The notes under the pieces were generated by a model. That model searched no databases. It was not told the origin of the DNA and saw only the letters and a program-made list of their open reading frames with translations. This document shows positions 33,661 to 42,710 of a DNA stretch of 55,221 bases, piece by piece (positions within the stretch are counted from its first letter, which is position 1; every line of letters starts with the position of its first letter). The DNA comes from Bacteroidales bacterium (GTDB taxonomy: Bacteria > Bacteroidota > Bacteroidia > Bacteroidales > BM520), in the NCBI GenBank assembly GCA_031276035.1, contig JAISNV010000028.1, forward strand, positions 1 through 55,221. Reading direction: 5' to 3'. The position numbers and the translations under genes are program-made.

Positions 33661-34413
33661 TTAATTGTTAATTATTCTTCCATCTTTTTTGGAATCAACC
33701 GGTGAGTTATTATAAACATATTTTGCGACCGCATCTCTGATGAGAATAGGAGAATCATACCTGTTCACCGCATTCTTCAAAACTTTCATATTATCATTTC
33801 CTTCGGCAATAAAATCTATAGTTCCTATTTTGTAAATCTTTTCATTATCAATAGTTTTACCATCTACAAGCAAGGTTTTAATTTCCTTGTTTTCAATAAC
33901 TAATTTTACACGACTCAGACATTGGACGTTTGTAGCAGCAAAATCCTCAAAAAGTTGCTTAAGAAAATTACCCTTAATCTCAACAATAGTTACATGATTT
34001 TCAAAAGGAAATACCTTAAAAATATCTCCTAAAGTAATTTCGCCTTGAGGTAAAGAAGTCCTTAACCCGCCCCTATTCATCAATCCCATATCAACTTTCG
34101 TATCAAAAATTTCTTCGGCAGCAGTAGCAATAATATCAGCGGCAAAGTTTCCGAGCACACTTTCTTCCCGAAGCCCTTTATCCATAAAAACCTTGCTGTA
34201 GCCAATTACAGAATCCAATATCGTAACAGTGTGTGCTTTGTACACATTCAAAATACTGTCTGCAATCGGATCCTTATTCTCATCAAAAGATTTATCCATA
34301 AGAACATTATAACCGTCCAAAGATTTGAGTTCGTAGCTTGCTCTTTTCGTTCCACAACCCAAGAAAAGAACAACCAACAGAGTAACAAGAAGATAAAAAT
34401 AATTTTTTCTCAT
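33661..34413 (-). CDS. 5'-nucleotidase C-terminal-domain lipoprotein (substrate-binding half)
   Basis: The 250-residue protein carries a lipoprotein signal (NYFYLLVTLLVVLFLGCG, lipobox LFLGC with Cys near 20) and then the 5_nucleotid_C domain alone. Seen are VLGNFAADIIATAA, MGLMNRGGLRTSLPQGEITL, GDIFKVFPFENHVTIVEIKG, and a C-terminal YKIGTIDFIAEGNDNM. In UshA this domain binds the nucleoside part of the substrate. It is encoded directly before the catalytic half, in the reverse of the domain order in fused enzymes, so the pair is not a simple frameshift. Its lipid anchor would place it at the outer membrane, where it could recruit the partner. A -7 box TATCTTTG lies just upstream (plus 34436-34443). 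Confidence 0.9.
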   Translation of the reverse strand: MRKNYFYLLVTLLVVLFLGCGTKRASYELKSLDGYNVLMDKSFDENKDPIADSILNVYKAHTVTILDSVIGYSKVFMDKGLREESVLGNFAADIIATAAEEIFDTKVDMGLMNRGGLRTSLPQGEITLGDIFKVFPFENHVTIVEIKGNFLKQLFEDFAATNVQCLSRVKLVIENKEIKTLLVDGKTIDNEKIYKIGTIDFIAEGNDNMKVLKNAVNRYDSPILIRDAVAKYVYNNSPVDSKKDGRIINN

Positions 34414-35113
34414 TTTAAGTTTAATATTTGGCTTGCAAAGATACGAATTTGATACGATAATATATTATATTATCAGCAATATTATCACCTCGTATATTTC
34501 GATTCATATAAATCTACTCGGACTTGGACCTCAATAGAAAAGAACATTTCTTTTGTAAAACAAAAACTTCGTGGGGGTACCATTGTAATTAATATGAATG
34601 TCCTACGGACAATCATTGTCATGTTGTACATTTTCCTATTCGTATGTATCGCCTAACGGCGAAAAATATTGAGCTGCATTGACGGGATTATAAATATTAA
34701 ACTTCTATTGATGCCAGGTGTTTGCAATATTAGTGGTATGATTGCCGCAATTCTCAAATATCCAAATGCTTTCGGATTTGAATGTATCGCCTAACGGCGA
34801 AAAATATAGAACTGCACTCACACGGAATTATACATATTATATTTTTATTGATGTTAGATGTTTGCATTATTAGTGGTATGATTGCTGCAATTCTCCAATA
34901 TTCAAATGCTTTCGGATCGGTATGTATCGCCTAACGGCGAAAAATATTGAGCTGCATTGACGGGGATTATAAATATTAAACTTCTATTGATGTCTGATGT
35001 TTGCAATATTAGTGGTATGATCGCGAATAATTATATCATATAATATATAATATGCTGACACGAACTATCTAACTTTTTCCTTTTTGTGTCTTTGTACATT
35101 TCTTATATAATAA
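34414..35113. other. Gene-free region dominated by tandem hairpin repeats
   Basis: About 700 bp without a coding frame lie between the 5'-nucleotidase operon and the cobalamin adenosyltransferase gene. They contain the -7 box of the nucleotidase operon at the left, a small hairpin TGTCC-TAC-GGACA (34599-34611), and three ~139-bp tandem repeat units from about 34642 to 35022 (listed separately). Confidence 0.7.
34642..35022. repeat. Three tandem ~139-bp units, each starting with a TCGCC-TAAC-GGCGA hairpin
   Basis: Each unit opens with ATGTATCGCCTAACGGCGAA (at 34644, 34782 and 34922; spacing 138 and 140 bp). It continues with a conserved body containing TTTGCAATATTAGTGGTATG and, in the first two units, CAAATGCTTTCGGAT. 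The third unit is cut after GGTATGAT. The 5' motif folds into a 5-bp stem TCGCC/GGCGA with a TAAC loop. The nearby TGTCC-TAC-GGACA hairpin has the same CC-TA(A)C-GG core, so these look like REP-type palindromic elements. No ORF, direct spacers or CRISPR layout is present. Confidence 0.8.
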
Positions 35114-35620
35114 TCAATTAAATTTTAAATACAAGGCATAGAGGTAATCCGACAACCTATTTACAAAGGACAGCACAAATTCTTTTTCGTGAAAGTCTTC
35201 GTGTATTGCGGTAATACATCTTTCGGCACGACGGCAAACTGTACGGCAGATGTTGATCTGCGCCGACAATACATTATTTGCCGGAATACTGAATTCGAAT
35301 TGCTTAGGTAAACTCACAGCTATCCTATCAATCTCAACTTCCATAAGCTTTATCAAAGCATTATTAGGTCCGGAAAATTTGCTGCTAATCTCTTCTGAAG
35401 CACATGCTATATATGCCGAAATATCAAAAATCGTTTTTTGTATTACTTCAATAAAATCATGTAGATTATCAGGAATTTCAAAAGTCTTTATCAATCCCAG
35501 ATATGCATTTAACTCATCTAATGTTCCGTAAGTCTCAACTCTTTCATCGCACTTTTCAACTCGTTTATTACCGATTAATGAAGTCATTCCTTTGTCACCG
35601 GTTTTAGTATATATTTTCAT
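35114..35620 (-). CDS. cobO: ATP:cob(I)alamin adenosyltransferase, PduO type
   Basis: The 168-residue enzyme transfers adenosine from ATP to cob(I)alamin to make coenzyme B12. The PduO-type (not CobA-type) signature is clear: MKIYTKTGDKGMTSLIGNKR with the ATP-binding TGDxG(x)T, VETYGTLDELNAYLG, and the C-terminal ICRTVCRRAERCI and FVNRLSDYLYALYLKFN. It is slightly short of the typical 180-190 residues but with both ATP-binding ends intact. It is a single gene here. Its presence implies use of adenosylcobalamin, for example by methylmalonyl-CoA mutase or B12-dependent enzymes of amino acid fermentation; these are not in the window. The symbol follows the enzyme name; pduO or mmaB would serve equally. 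Confidence 0.9.
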   Translation of the reverse strand: MKIYTKTGDKGMTSLIGNKRVEKCDERVETYGTLDELNAYLGLIKTFEIPDNLHDFIEVIQKTIFDISAYIACASEEISSKFSGPNNALIKLMEVEIDRIAVSLPKQFEFSIPANNVLSAQINICRTVCRRAERCITAIHEDFHEKEFVLSFVNRLSDYLYALYLKFN

Positions 35621-35788
35621 AGTTAATATTATTTTTGTTTTGGATTACGAATTTAAATTCATTATCGAAAGAACTTAATTGCAAGAAAATTCATATTTTT
35701 TCGGAATTATATAATTTACATTTTAATTTTATGGCAAGTGCGAATCGACAATACTTTCAATTTTATCAGTTTGATTTCTTCATTCTAA

Positions 35789-36490
35789 TTATTTATTTCT
35801 TGGAACGTTCGCTATATCAGACACAATTTGTCCGTCCACCATCCTTATTATTCTATGTGCATGAGCCGCTATGTCTTCTTCATGAGTAACGATTATTATA
35901 GTATTGCCGGCTTTGTGAATTTCTTCTATCAAACCCATTATTTCAAGAGAAGTTTTGGTATCTAAAGCGCCTGTAGGTTCGTCGGCCAGGATAAGACTCG
36001 GATTATTAATAAGCGCGCGGGCCGTTGCAACACGCTGTTTTTGTCCGCCCGACAATTCGCTGGGTTTGTGTTCCATTCTGTCGGATAAGCCAACCTTATC
36101 TAAAACATTTATAGCATTCTTTTCTCTCTCGTGTTTCGGAATTCCGGCATAAATCTGCGGAAGCATTACATTCTCAAGAGCAGTTTGTCGCGACAGCAAA
36201 TTAAAAGATTGGAAAATAAATCCTATTTCCTTATTCCTAATTGCAGCTAATTCTTCATCTCCTATATTGCTTACATCTTTACTGTTGATATAATAATGCC
36301 CTGACGATGGTGTATCAAGGCAACCGATAATATTCATCAAAGTCGATTTTCCGGAACCCGAAGGCCCCATTAAAGCAACATATTCGTTTTTATTGATTAT
36401 TAGCGAAATGCCGCGCAAAGCATTCACAGTAATCGTTCCCATATGGAAGTCTTTGGTAATATTTTCGAGACGAATGATTTCTTTATTCAT
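35789..36490 (-). CDS. ABC transporter ATP-binding protein, LolD/MacB type
   Basis: The 233-residue ATPase has Walker [14 protein letters not shown]-loop [10 protein letters not shown], signature [15 protein letters not shown], Walker [13 protein letters not shown] and H-loop THEED. The segment [20 protein letters not shown] and the overall size match the MacB/LolD/FtsE-like branch that powers type VII ABC exporters (mechanotransmission). No matching permease gene lies beside it in the window, so its partner must be elsewhere. It stands 168 bp after the neighbouring genes. Its true substrate (lipoprotein, antibiotic or other) is unknown. Confidence 0.9.
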   Translation of the reverse strand: MNKEIIRLENITKDFHMGTITVNALRGISLIINKNEYVALMGPSGSGKSTLMNIIGCLDTPSSGHYYINSKDVSNIGDEELAAIRNKEIGFIFQSFNLLSRQTALENVMLPQIYAGIPKHEREKNAINVLDKVGLSDRMEHKPSELSGGQKQRVATARALINNPSLILADEPTGALDTKTSLEIMGLIEEIHKAGNTIIIVTHEEDIAAHAHRIIRMVDGQIVSDIANVPRNK

Positions 36491-36710
36491 AAATTTGATT
36501 TAAAGATTTAAGGATTTAAAATTTCAAAGATTTATTCTGTACTCCGGATTATATAATTTCGACATAAAAATTTATCTTTCAACAAAATACCTTAGGCAAT
36601 ATCATGAAATTCTATATAATTTAATATCAATAATTGTTTTCATTAACTTTCATCGTTATAAAATATTTCATTTTTCAAATTACAAATATTTAGTTTCTTT
36701 CAATGTACAG

Positions 36711-38072
36711 CTATCTGTAACTTTTTAAAACAAATTGGGCCGTAACCCTCGAGATTTGAGACAAAAGCACATTCTCAGCATCCGCAAATTCCGCCAGATT
36801 CTCGTCGGAATAATGTCTTAAAGTCACTAACAACACATTGGAATTATATTTTACTTTGAAGTTATCTTTTAATCTCGAATACATTTTGCTGCAGGCGAAT
36901 TCGTCATAAGCGGCACAGAAGGAAATTTTCAGCGCCGACATTTGTATCAATCCGATATTCACATTACAATCGTCAGCACAATCGTATATAAGTTTGATAT
37001 GGTTTGAATTGATTAAAGCTCGCGAACGAGGTTCGCAGGTATAAAGTATCTGATTCTCCGATAGGATTTTTATCGGAGGATATTTTTCTTCGGAAGTGTT
37101 AAAAAGATAAGTACCTTGTCTATCTACATTAATGAAAGAACGCACTTGCATTTTGATATTCTTATCCTGCAAAGCAAATAAAGTTTTCTCATGCAGCACT
37201 TTCGCTCCGAAAAACGAGAGTTCTATCATTTCAGAGTAACTCATCTTATTAATCTTAACGGCGGGACCGAATATTGGTTTAAGGTTTTGGATTACGGCTT
37301 CCGATTTTTCTAATTCAGAACTGAAGTTAGACATTATCACTTTTTCCCCATTCCCTCTCGTCGTTGCATATAACTGCATTTTCGGATCGGCACTGTAAAT
37401 TCCGTCAACATCTTTCCAGAATATAATTTCCGAAGCATTGGAATAAGCAGCTATAAGTCCGGCAGAATAATCAGAACCTTCGCGACCCAAAGTAACTGAT
37501 TCGCCACTATAAGCTCCTGCAATAAATCCTTGTGTAATCAAAAACTTATTATTATTCAAACTTATAGCATCTTCTATGCTTCGTTTCGAAAGCACAGTAT
37601 CGACATTTCCGGCACGCCAATTATCATCCGAAGTAAAAAGTTTTTCCGCATCAAGCAATTTCACATCAAAACCGCAATGCTTCAAATAACTTTCCAGAAT
37701 AAAAGAAGAGAAACGTTCGCCAAAGCTCACAACCTGATCGTAGAAAAATGAATAATAATCCTTCGAAGTTGTAACAATAACATTCAAACATTCAACAAAT
37801 AATTCAAAGAGCAATTTGTATGAGTCCTTATCTTCCGGCAATAAATCATAAATAAGAGCTAAATGTTCATTTTTCAGCTCTTCAAACAAATCAATAAAAT
37901 CTTCTCTTTCGAAAGCTCTATTTGTAATAATTTCCAACTTGTTTGTTGTTTTCCCCATAGCCGAAATAACGATAAATACGCGCTCGTCATCTATTGACTT
38001 CAACAATGACGGTACTCTGCGAATACTTTCGGCATCTTTAACCGATGCTCCTCCGAATTTATGAACTATCAT
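36711..38072 (-). CDS. lysC: Aspartate kinase (monofunctional)
   Basis: The 453-residue enzyme phosphorylates L-aspartate, the first step to lysine, threonine, methionine and diaminopimelate. Family marks: N-terminal KFGGASVKDAESIRRV, VVSFGERFSS (substrate binding, FGER), ITQGFIAG, LGREGSDYSAGLIAA with the catalytic GREGSD, FWKDVDGIYSADPKM, and ISYSE-like MSYSEMIELSFFGAKVLHE. The C-terminal part (350-453) holds two divergent ACT-type domains, so feedback control is likely, although the end is less conserved. There is no fused homoserine dehydrogenase. The promoter box TATCTTTG (plus 38081-38088) is only 9 bp before the start codon, and it faces the mfd promoter in the same 45 bp. Confidence 0.92.
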   Translation of the reverse strand: MIVHKFGGASVKDAESIRRVPSLLKSIDDERVFIVISAMGKTTNKLEIITNRAFEREDFIDLFEELKNEHLALIYDLLPEDKDSYKLLFELFVECLNVIVTTSKDYYSFFYDQVVSFGERFSSFILESYLKHCGFDVKLLDAEKLFTSDDNWRAGNVDTVLSKRSIEDAISLNNNKFLITQGFIAGAYSGESVTLGREGSDYSAGLIAAYSNASEIIFWKDVDGIYSADPKMQLYATTRGNGEKVIMSNFSSELEKSEAVIQNLKPIFGPAVKINKMSYSEMIELSFFGAKVLHEKTLFALQDKNIKMQVRSFINVDRQGTYLFNTSEEKYPPIKILSENQILYTCEPRSRALINSNHIKLIYDCADDCNVNIGLIQMSALKISFCAAYDEFACSKMYSRLKDNFKVKYNSNVLLVTLRHYSDENLAEFADAENVLLSQISRVTAQFVLKSYR

Positions 38073-38080
38073 ATCAAATG

Positions 38081-38104
38081 CAAAGATACTTTTTATTACC
38101 TTTG
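38081..38104. promoter_or_regulatory. Overlapping divergent promoters of lysC and mfd
   Basis: TATCTTTG on the minus strand (plus 38081-38088) faces TACCTTTG on the plus strand (38097-38104), both perfect -7 boxes. Together with flanking bases they form an inverted repeat TGCAAAG...CTTTGCA with a 14-nt centre. Polymerase cannot occupy both at once, so the two genes may be expressed in competition. Convincing -33 elements are not seen. Confidence 0.5.
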
Positions 38105-38108
38105 CACG

Positions 38109-41100
38109 GTGAAATCTGATAAGAAAAATTTAATTCCGGAGTTATATTCATCGTTTCGTATCTCCGGTGAATTTGAGACTATTCTGAACTCGTCTGAAAA
38201 ACGTATTATGCTCAAAGGACTCAGCGGGTCTGCTTTAGCTGTTTACCATTCGGCTTTTTTGACTAAAAATGATATGCTGAATTTGGTAATTATGCCTGAT
38301 AAGGAAACTGCCGCTTACTATTACAACGATCTGGAAAATCTTTCGGGCGAAGTGGGTATGGACATCGAGAAAAAGACGGTTTTATATTTCCCGAATTCAT
38401 TTACTTCCGCAAATAATATTCATGAAAAGGATAATTTGAATTTGCTTTCGCGGATTGAAGCGGTAAAAAGACTTTCGAAAGGATGTAAAAAAACTACGAT
38501 TATTACTTATCCGGAAGCAATTGCAGAGAAAACGATATCCCCGAAAGATTTGAACCAAAATAATTTTGTTATAAAGGAAAATTCGGATAGCAGTCTTGAT
38601 GATGTTTTTGATTATTTGACGGAAAACGGATATGACAGGGTTGAATTTGTTGTTGAGCCCGGACAGTTTTCGCTGCGCGGAAGTATTCTCGACATTTATT
38701 CTTTCAGCAATGAATATCCCTTCCGAATTGAATTCTTCGGCGATGAAATCGAATCGCTTAGAAGTTTTAATCCCGTTGATCAAATCTCGGTTAAAAAGCA
38801 TAAATCTATTACAATCTTTCCTTCATTTAATAATGAAGACAGATTTCACAAACAATCAATAATTGAAACTCTACCGGATGATTCGATTGTTTTTGTTCAG
38901 GATATTGATCTGATTGTTTCGCAGGTCGAAAGGCTTTATGAAAAATCTTCCGATGATTTTTCCATAGATAATGAAAAATTCATCAAATCTATCCTAAAAC
39001 ATAAAGTAATCTTAACAGGGATTAATTCAAGTTTTAAAGAGCCGCAAATATTTGAATTTCACACAAAACCGCAAATAGACATAAATAAAAATTTCGATAT
39101 TCTTCTCGAACACCTTTTAGAATCCACAAGCCAAGGAAAAAGTATTTATATTTGTTCGGAAACAGCTACGCAAATAACTCGTATCAAACGAATTATAGAA
39201 GAAATTCTGGGAGACGACATGGATATTGTCAATTGCAATTACATAGAATTATCTATTCACAGCGGATTTATTGATGAGGATAATTTGATTGTAATGCTTA
39301 CGGATCATCAAATTTTCAACAGATATCATAAATTCAATTTAAGAGACCGATTTAATCGCCGGCAAGTCAATGCAATACAAGAACTCTCGACTTTATCGCC
39401 GGGCGATTACGTAACGCATATCGATTATGGTGTAGGAAAATTTGCCGGACTTGAGAAAATTATCAATAACGGCAGAGAGCAGGAAGCAATGCGCATTGTT
39501 TACGCTAATAACGACTTACTTTACGTAAACATTCATTCTTTATATAAAGTTTCGAAATTTGCCGGCGGTGACGGCCACGAGCCAAAGCTTAACCGTTTGG
39601 GTTCAAGCGTTTGGAATACGTTAAAGACCAGCACAAAGAAGAAGGTTAAGGACATTGCAAAAGAGTTGATTAAGCTTTATGCCGAAAGAAAATCGGCGGA
39701 AGGTTATGCATTTTCGCCGGACACTTACATGCAACACGAACTCGAAGCGTCTTTTATGTACGAAGACACGCCGGATCAAGTTAATGCAACACTCGATGTA
39801 AAAGCCGATATGGAGAAACCTTATCCTATGGAACGACTGATTTGCGGTGATGTTGGTTTCGGAAAAACGGAAATTGCAGTCAGAGCGGCTTTTAAAGCGG
39901 CGGCGGATTCTAAACAAGTTATTGTCTTAGTGCCGACAACAATTCTCGCGATGCAACATTATAATACTTTCTCGGCACGACTAAAAGATTTTCCGGTAAA
40001 AGTAGATTACCTCAACCGTTTCCGCAGTTCCGCAGAGCAAAAGAAAGTTCACGAAAGCGTTGAAGCCGGAAAAACTGAAATTCTTATCGGAACGCACATC
40101 GTTCTCAATAACAAAATCAAATATAAAGACCTTGGTTTGCTGATAATTGATGAAGAACAAAAATTCGGCGTTGCCGCCAAAGAAAAAATCAGACATTTAA
40201 AAACCAATATCGATACGCTTACTTTATCGGCAACGCCGATACCTCGTACTTTGCAGTTTTCTTTGATGGGGGCGCGTGATATGTCAATCCTGCAAACCCC
40301 ACCGCCGAACCGTCAACCGGTTACAACGGAAGTTCATGTTTTTGACGATAAGGTTATTAAAGATGCCATTGATTACGAGATAAATCGCGGAGGACAAGTC
40401 TTTTTCGTGCACAACAGAATACAAAACATTGAAGATGTAGCCGGAATTTTACGTAAAATTATACCCGGAATTACCATTGCTATCGCACATGGTCAAATGG
40501 ACGGCAAGGATCTGGAAAAGATAATGATAGATTTTATTGACGGGAGATATGATGTGCTGCTTAGCACTAAAATCATTGAGTCTGGATTAGACATTCCGAA
40601 TGTGAATACAATAATTATTAACGACGCAAACACATATGGTCTCAGCGAGTTACATCAATTACGCGGACGTGTTGGAAGATCCAATAAAAAAGCTTTCTGC
40701 TACTTGATTGCACCTCCGCTGACTTTGCTTACCGATGATGCCAGAAAACGATTAAAAGCTATTGAAGAGTTTTCCGAATTAGGAAGCGGCTTTAATATTG
40801 CCATGCGCGACTTGGATATTCGTGGTGCCGGGAACATTCTCGGAGCCGAACAATCTGGGTTCATCAGTGATATCGGGTTTGAAGTATATCAGAAAATCTT
40901 AAATGAAGCGCTGTCGGAATTAAAATCCGAAAACATTACAGACAGTCCGCAAGATATGCTTGACGAACGAAGTTACAGCAACGACTGTCAGGTTGATACC
41001 GATATCGAAGCTTTAATTCCTGATGATTACGTTTCCAATCTTTCCGAAAGAATGCGGATTTACAGAGATATTAACGAATTTCAAAGTGATGAAGATTTCG

Positions 41101-41453
41101 CAGAATATCAGGTTAAACTCACCGACAGATTCGGGAAAATGCCGGCACAACTTTTCACTCTCTTTGAAGTTTTGAAAATCAAACTTATAGCAAAAAAACT
41201 TGGTATTGAAAGAGTTATTTTCAAAAACGGGATTTTAAAATTTTATTTTCTTTCCTCCGACAATCAGGCCTTTTATAACTCTGAGACTTTCAACAGAATT
41301 TTGGATTATGTAACAAGTAATCCGAGTAAATGTCGCGTTGGTGACAAAAACGGGAGAATGACTTTGGAAATTATACGGAAGACGTATGACAAAGAGTTTA
41401 CCTTTACATACATCAGGCAGTTTCTCAACAAATTACTCTATTGTGATGAATAA
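38109..41453 (+). CDS. mfd: Transcription-repair coupling factor
   Basis: The protein of about 1114 residues displaces RNA polymerase stalled at DNA lesions and recruits UvrA. It has the UvrB-like N-terminal domains, the RNA-polymerase-interacting segment (LSPGDYVTHIDYGVGKFAGL, about 430-450), superfamily 2 translocase motifs (GDVGFGKTEIAVRAAFKAAA near 580, LLIIDEEQKFGV, LTLSATPIPRTL, STKIIESGLDIPNVNTIII, QLRGRVGRSN) and the C-terminal TRCF domain (DLDIRGAGNILGAEQSGFIS). Length matches the family. A longer frame begins at ATG 38061, but the -7 box (38097-38104) lies inside it; the GTG at 38109 is a better start, giving a nearly leaderless mRNA. Divergent from lysC; a small gene overlaps its 3' end by 8 bp. 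Confidence 0.95.
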   Translation: MKSDKKNLIPELYSSFRISGEFETILNSSEKRIMLKGLSGSALAVYHSAFLTKNDMLNLVIMPDKETAAYYYNDLENLSGEVGMDIEKKTVLYFPNSFTSANNIHEKDNLNLLSRIEAVKRLSKGCKKTTIITYPEAIAEKTISPKDLNQNNFVIKENSDSSLDDVFDYLTENGYDRVEFVVEPGQFSLRGSILDIYSFSNEYPFRIEFFGDEIESLRSFNPVDQISVKKHKSITIFPSFNNEDRFHKQSIIETLPDDSIVFVQDIDLIVSQVERLYEKSSDDFSIDNEKFIKSILKHKVILTGINSSFKEPQIFEFHTKPQIDINKNFDILLEHLLESTSQGKSIYICSETATQITRIKRIIEEILGDDMDIVNCNYIELSIHSGFIDEDNLIVMLTDHQIFNRYHKFNLRDRFNRRQVNAIQELSTLSPGDYVTHIDYGVGKFAGLEKIINNGREQEAMRIVYANNDLLYVNIHSLYKVSKFAGGDGHEPKLNRLGSSVWNTLKTSTKKKVKDIAKELIKLYAERKSAEGYAFSPDTYMQHELEASFMYEDTPDQVNATLDVKADMEKPYPMERLICGDVGFGKTEIAVRAAFKAAADSKQVIVLVPTTILAMQHYNTFSARLKDFPVKVDYLNRFRSSAEQKKVHESVEAGKTEILIGTHIVLNNKIKYKDLGLLIIDEEQKFGVAAKEKIRHLKTNIDTLTLSATPIPRTLQFSLMGARDMSILQTPPPNRQPVTTEVHVFDDKVIKDAIDYEINRGGQVFFVHNRIQNIEDVAGILRKIIPGITIAIAHGQMDGKDLEKIMIDFIDGRYDVLLSTKIIESGLDIPNVNTIIINDANTYGLSELHQLRGRVGRSNKKAFCYLIAPPLTLLTDDARKRLKAIEEFSELGSGFNIAMRDLDIRGAGNILGAEQSGFISDIGFEVYQKILNEALSELKSENITDSPQDMLDERSYSNDCQVDTDIEALIPDDYVSNLSERMRIYRDINEFQSDEDFAEYQVKLTDRFGKMPAQLFTLFEVLKIKLIAKKLGIERVIFKNGILKFYFLSSDNQAFYNSETFNRILDYVTSNPSKCRVGDKNGRMTLEIIRKTYDKEFTFTYIRQFLNKLLYCDE

Positions 41454-41805
41454 ACTTCAAAACAAAATATTTAAATTTAGAAGAAAGTTTTACTACTATT
41501 TCCGGGGGCACGGCAAATATAAAACTCATTCTCAATACGTTTACGATCTATACACTCAATGTTTAAAACCTAACAGGTATTTAGACTTAGAAAGTTATAT
41601 TTCAAAAATAGAGGATTTCATCGCAAGGCAATCAATCAAGTGCGATTACATGATCATGCGAAATATCAATTCATCTCCAGAAACTTTAAAAGAGTGGCGA
41701 AAACGTATCTCCGATCATAATGGTTTGAGTGTAGAAATTTATAGGCTGGGGATAATATTTTATAATGAAGGTTTTAAGAAACAAGAGCATGTAATTAAAA
41801 GGTAA
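41446..41805 (+). CDS. Small uncharacterised protein, overlaps mfd end
   Basis: This 119-residue basic protein starts at the ATG at 41446, which overlaps the mfd stop by 8 bp, so it is probably translated from the mfd mRNA. The opening (FKFRRKFYYYFRGHGKYKTH, then SQYVYDLYTQCL) resembles the N-terminus of a Bacteroidota class I SAM-dependent methyltransferase group that begins with 'RGHGvHSPFVYDL'. The rest (YISKIEDFIARQSIKCDYMI) does not show methyltransferase motifs, and the protein is much shorter than that family. It could be a truncated or specialised relative. No function assigned. An in-frame start further upstream at 41386 is unlikely because it lies fully within mfd. Confidence 0.6.
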   Translation: MNKLQNKIFKFRRKFYYYFRGHGKYKTHSQYVYDLYTQCLKPNRYLDLESYISKIEDFIARQSIKCDYMIMRNINSSPETLKEWRKRISDHNGLSVEIYRLGIIFYNEGFKKQEHVIKR

Positions 41806-41836
41806 TTTTTAAAACAATTATTATCAACACATCCTA

Positions 41837-42646
41837 TTATCTTCCCAAAAACACAACTAATCCAACCGCTAAATTCAAATTTTTATAAAAAACAGGAACC
41901 GTATTAGAAAAGCTACTCATTCCTCGAGTTGTGGTTATGGTATATTCCTGAGAAAATTCGCTGTAATTTAATTCGACATTCAAGCCGAAACGACCTTCGG
42001 ATCTAAATTTAGCACCTATAGCTAAGTAATATGAAAAATTCCAATCGGAAGCAGACTGGGTAACTTCTTTATAGGAAATATCGTTCACGGTATATTCGCA
42101 GGTAAATTCCGGATATTTAGAATAAAAGGGACCGAATCCGGCTTCCATAGAAAAATAAACATTGTTTACTATCGGTATCGAAAAGAAAATTGCCGGACAA
42201 GAATATGCCGTTAAATAATAATCGTTTGTAGAAAAATTGAAGTTATAAACAGCATTTTCCGAAACATTATACGCATCATTAAACGCCTGATTTAATTTAT
42301 TTACAGCAAGAAAATTCTGTGAAACCGAGCCTCGTATACCTATTCCCAGAAATTTTATAAAAAACCAAGCCCCGTTAATAGAAATGTTAACTCCGGGATT
42401 CGCAAATCCTGCCACTTTGTATTCCGAATTGCCGGTTAACGGTAGTTTCGGTTCATTGGGTTGATACGGATAGTTGTAGTTTCCATATATTGTTTTATGC
42501 GAATATCTTCCGGCCGGAAAAGCACATCCGACATTTAAAGAAATAAAGGACTGTGCATTTCCTCTGAAATACGCCAAAATATCCTGCGAAAAAAGAGGAC
42601 TTAAAGAGAATAGCAAAATTACAACTATAATTGTACGTTTAATCAT
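41837..42646 (-). CDS. Secreted outer-membrane beta-barrel-like protein
   Basis: The 269-residue protein has a signal peptide (IKRTIIVVILLFSLSPLFSQ, mature from about residue 21) and alternating aromatic and polar strands typical of small outer-membrane barrels (SFISLNVGCAFPAGRYS, FLGIGIRGSVSQNFL, VYFSMEAGFGPFYS, YYLAIGAKFRSEGRFGLNVE). The last residues, LNLAVGLVVFLGR, form a typical closing strand. It belongs to the broad outer-membrane beta-barrel groups of Bacteroidota; no individual function is recognisable. It is convergent with the small gene after mfd and divergent from the thioredoxin-like gene. Confidence 0.7.
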   Translation of the reverse strand: MIKRTIIVVILLFSLSPLFSQDILAYFRGNAQSFISLNVGCAFPAGRYSHKTIYGNYNYPYQPNEPKLPLTGNSEYKVAGFANPGVNISINGAWFFIKFLGIGIRGSVSQNFLAVNKLNQAFNDAYNVSENAVYNFNFSTNDYYLTAYSCPAIFFSIPIVNNVYFSMEAGFGPFYSKYPEFTCEYTVNDISYKEVTQSASDWNFSYYLAIGAKFRSEGRFGLNVELNYSEFSQEYTITTTRGMSSFSNTVPVFYKNLNLAVGLVVFLGR

Positions 42647-42677
42647 CAGAAATTTATTTTTCTATCTGCAAATTTAT

Positions 42678-42685
42678 TACTTTTG
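42678..42685 (+). promoter_or_regulatory. -7 box before the thioredoxin-like gene
   Basis: TACTTTTG matches TAnnTTTG and lies 26 bp before the ATG at 42711, in the interval shared with the divergent outer-membrane gene. Confidence 0.4.
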
Positions 42686-42710
42686 TACTTATAAACAAGC
42701 CAAACTTATA

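Noticed and set aside
32772..34413. Frameshifted single ushA gene
   Set aside because: Domain order is reversed relative to fused enzymes, and both halves have their own signal sequences.
34642..35022. CRISPR array
   Set aside because: Unit length is about 139 bp with conservation throughout the unit rather than short repeats with unique spacers, and there are no cas genes nearby.
38397..38801. Antisense frame inside mfd (and similar antisense frames in dnaJ, hutI and nfnB)
   Set aside because: They mirror the codon pattern of strong conserved genes and lack family motifs.
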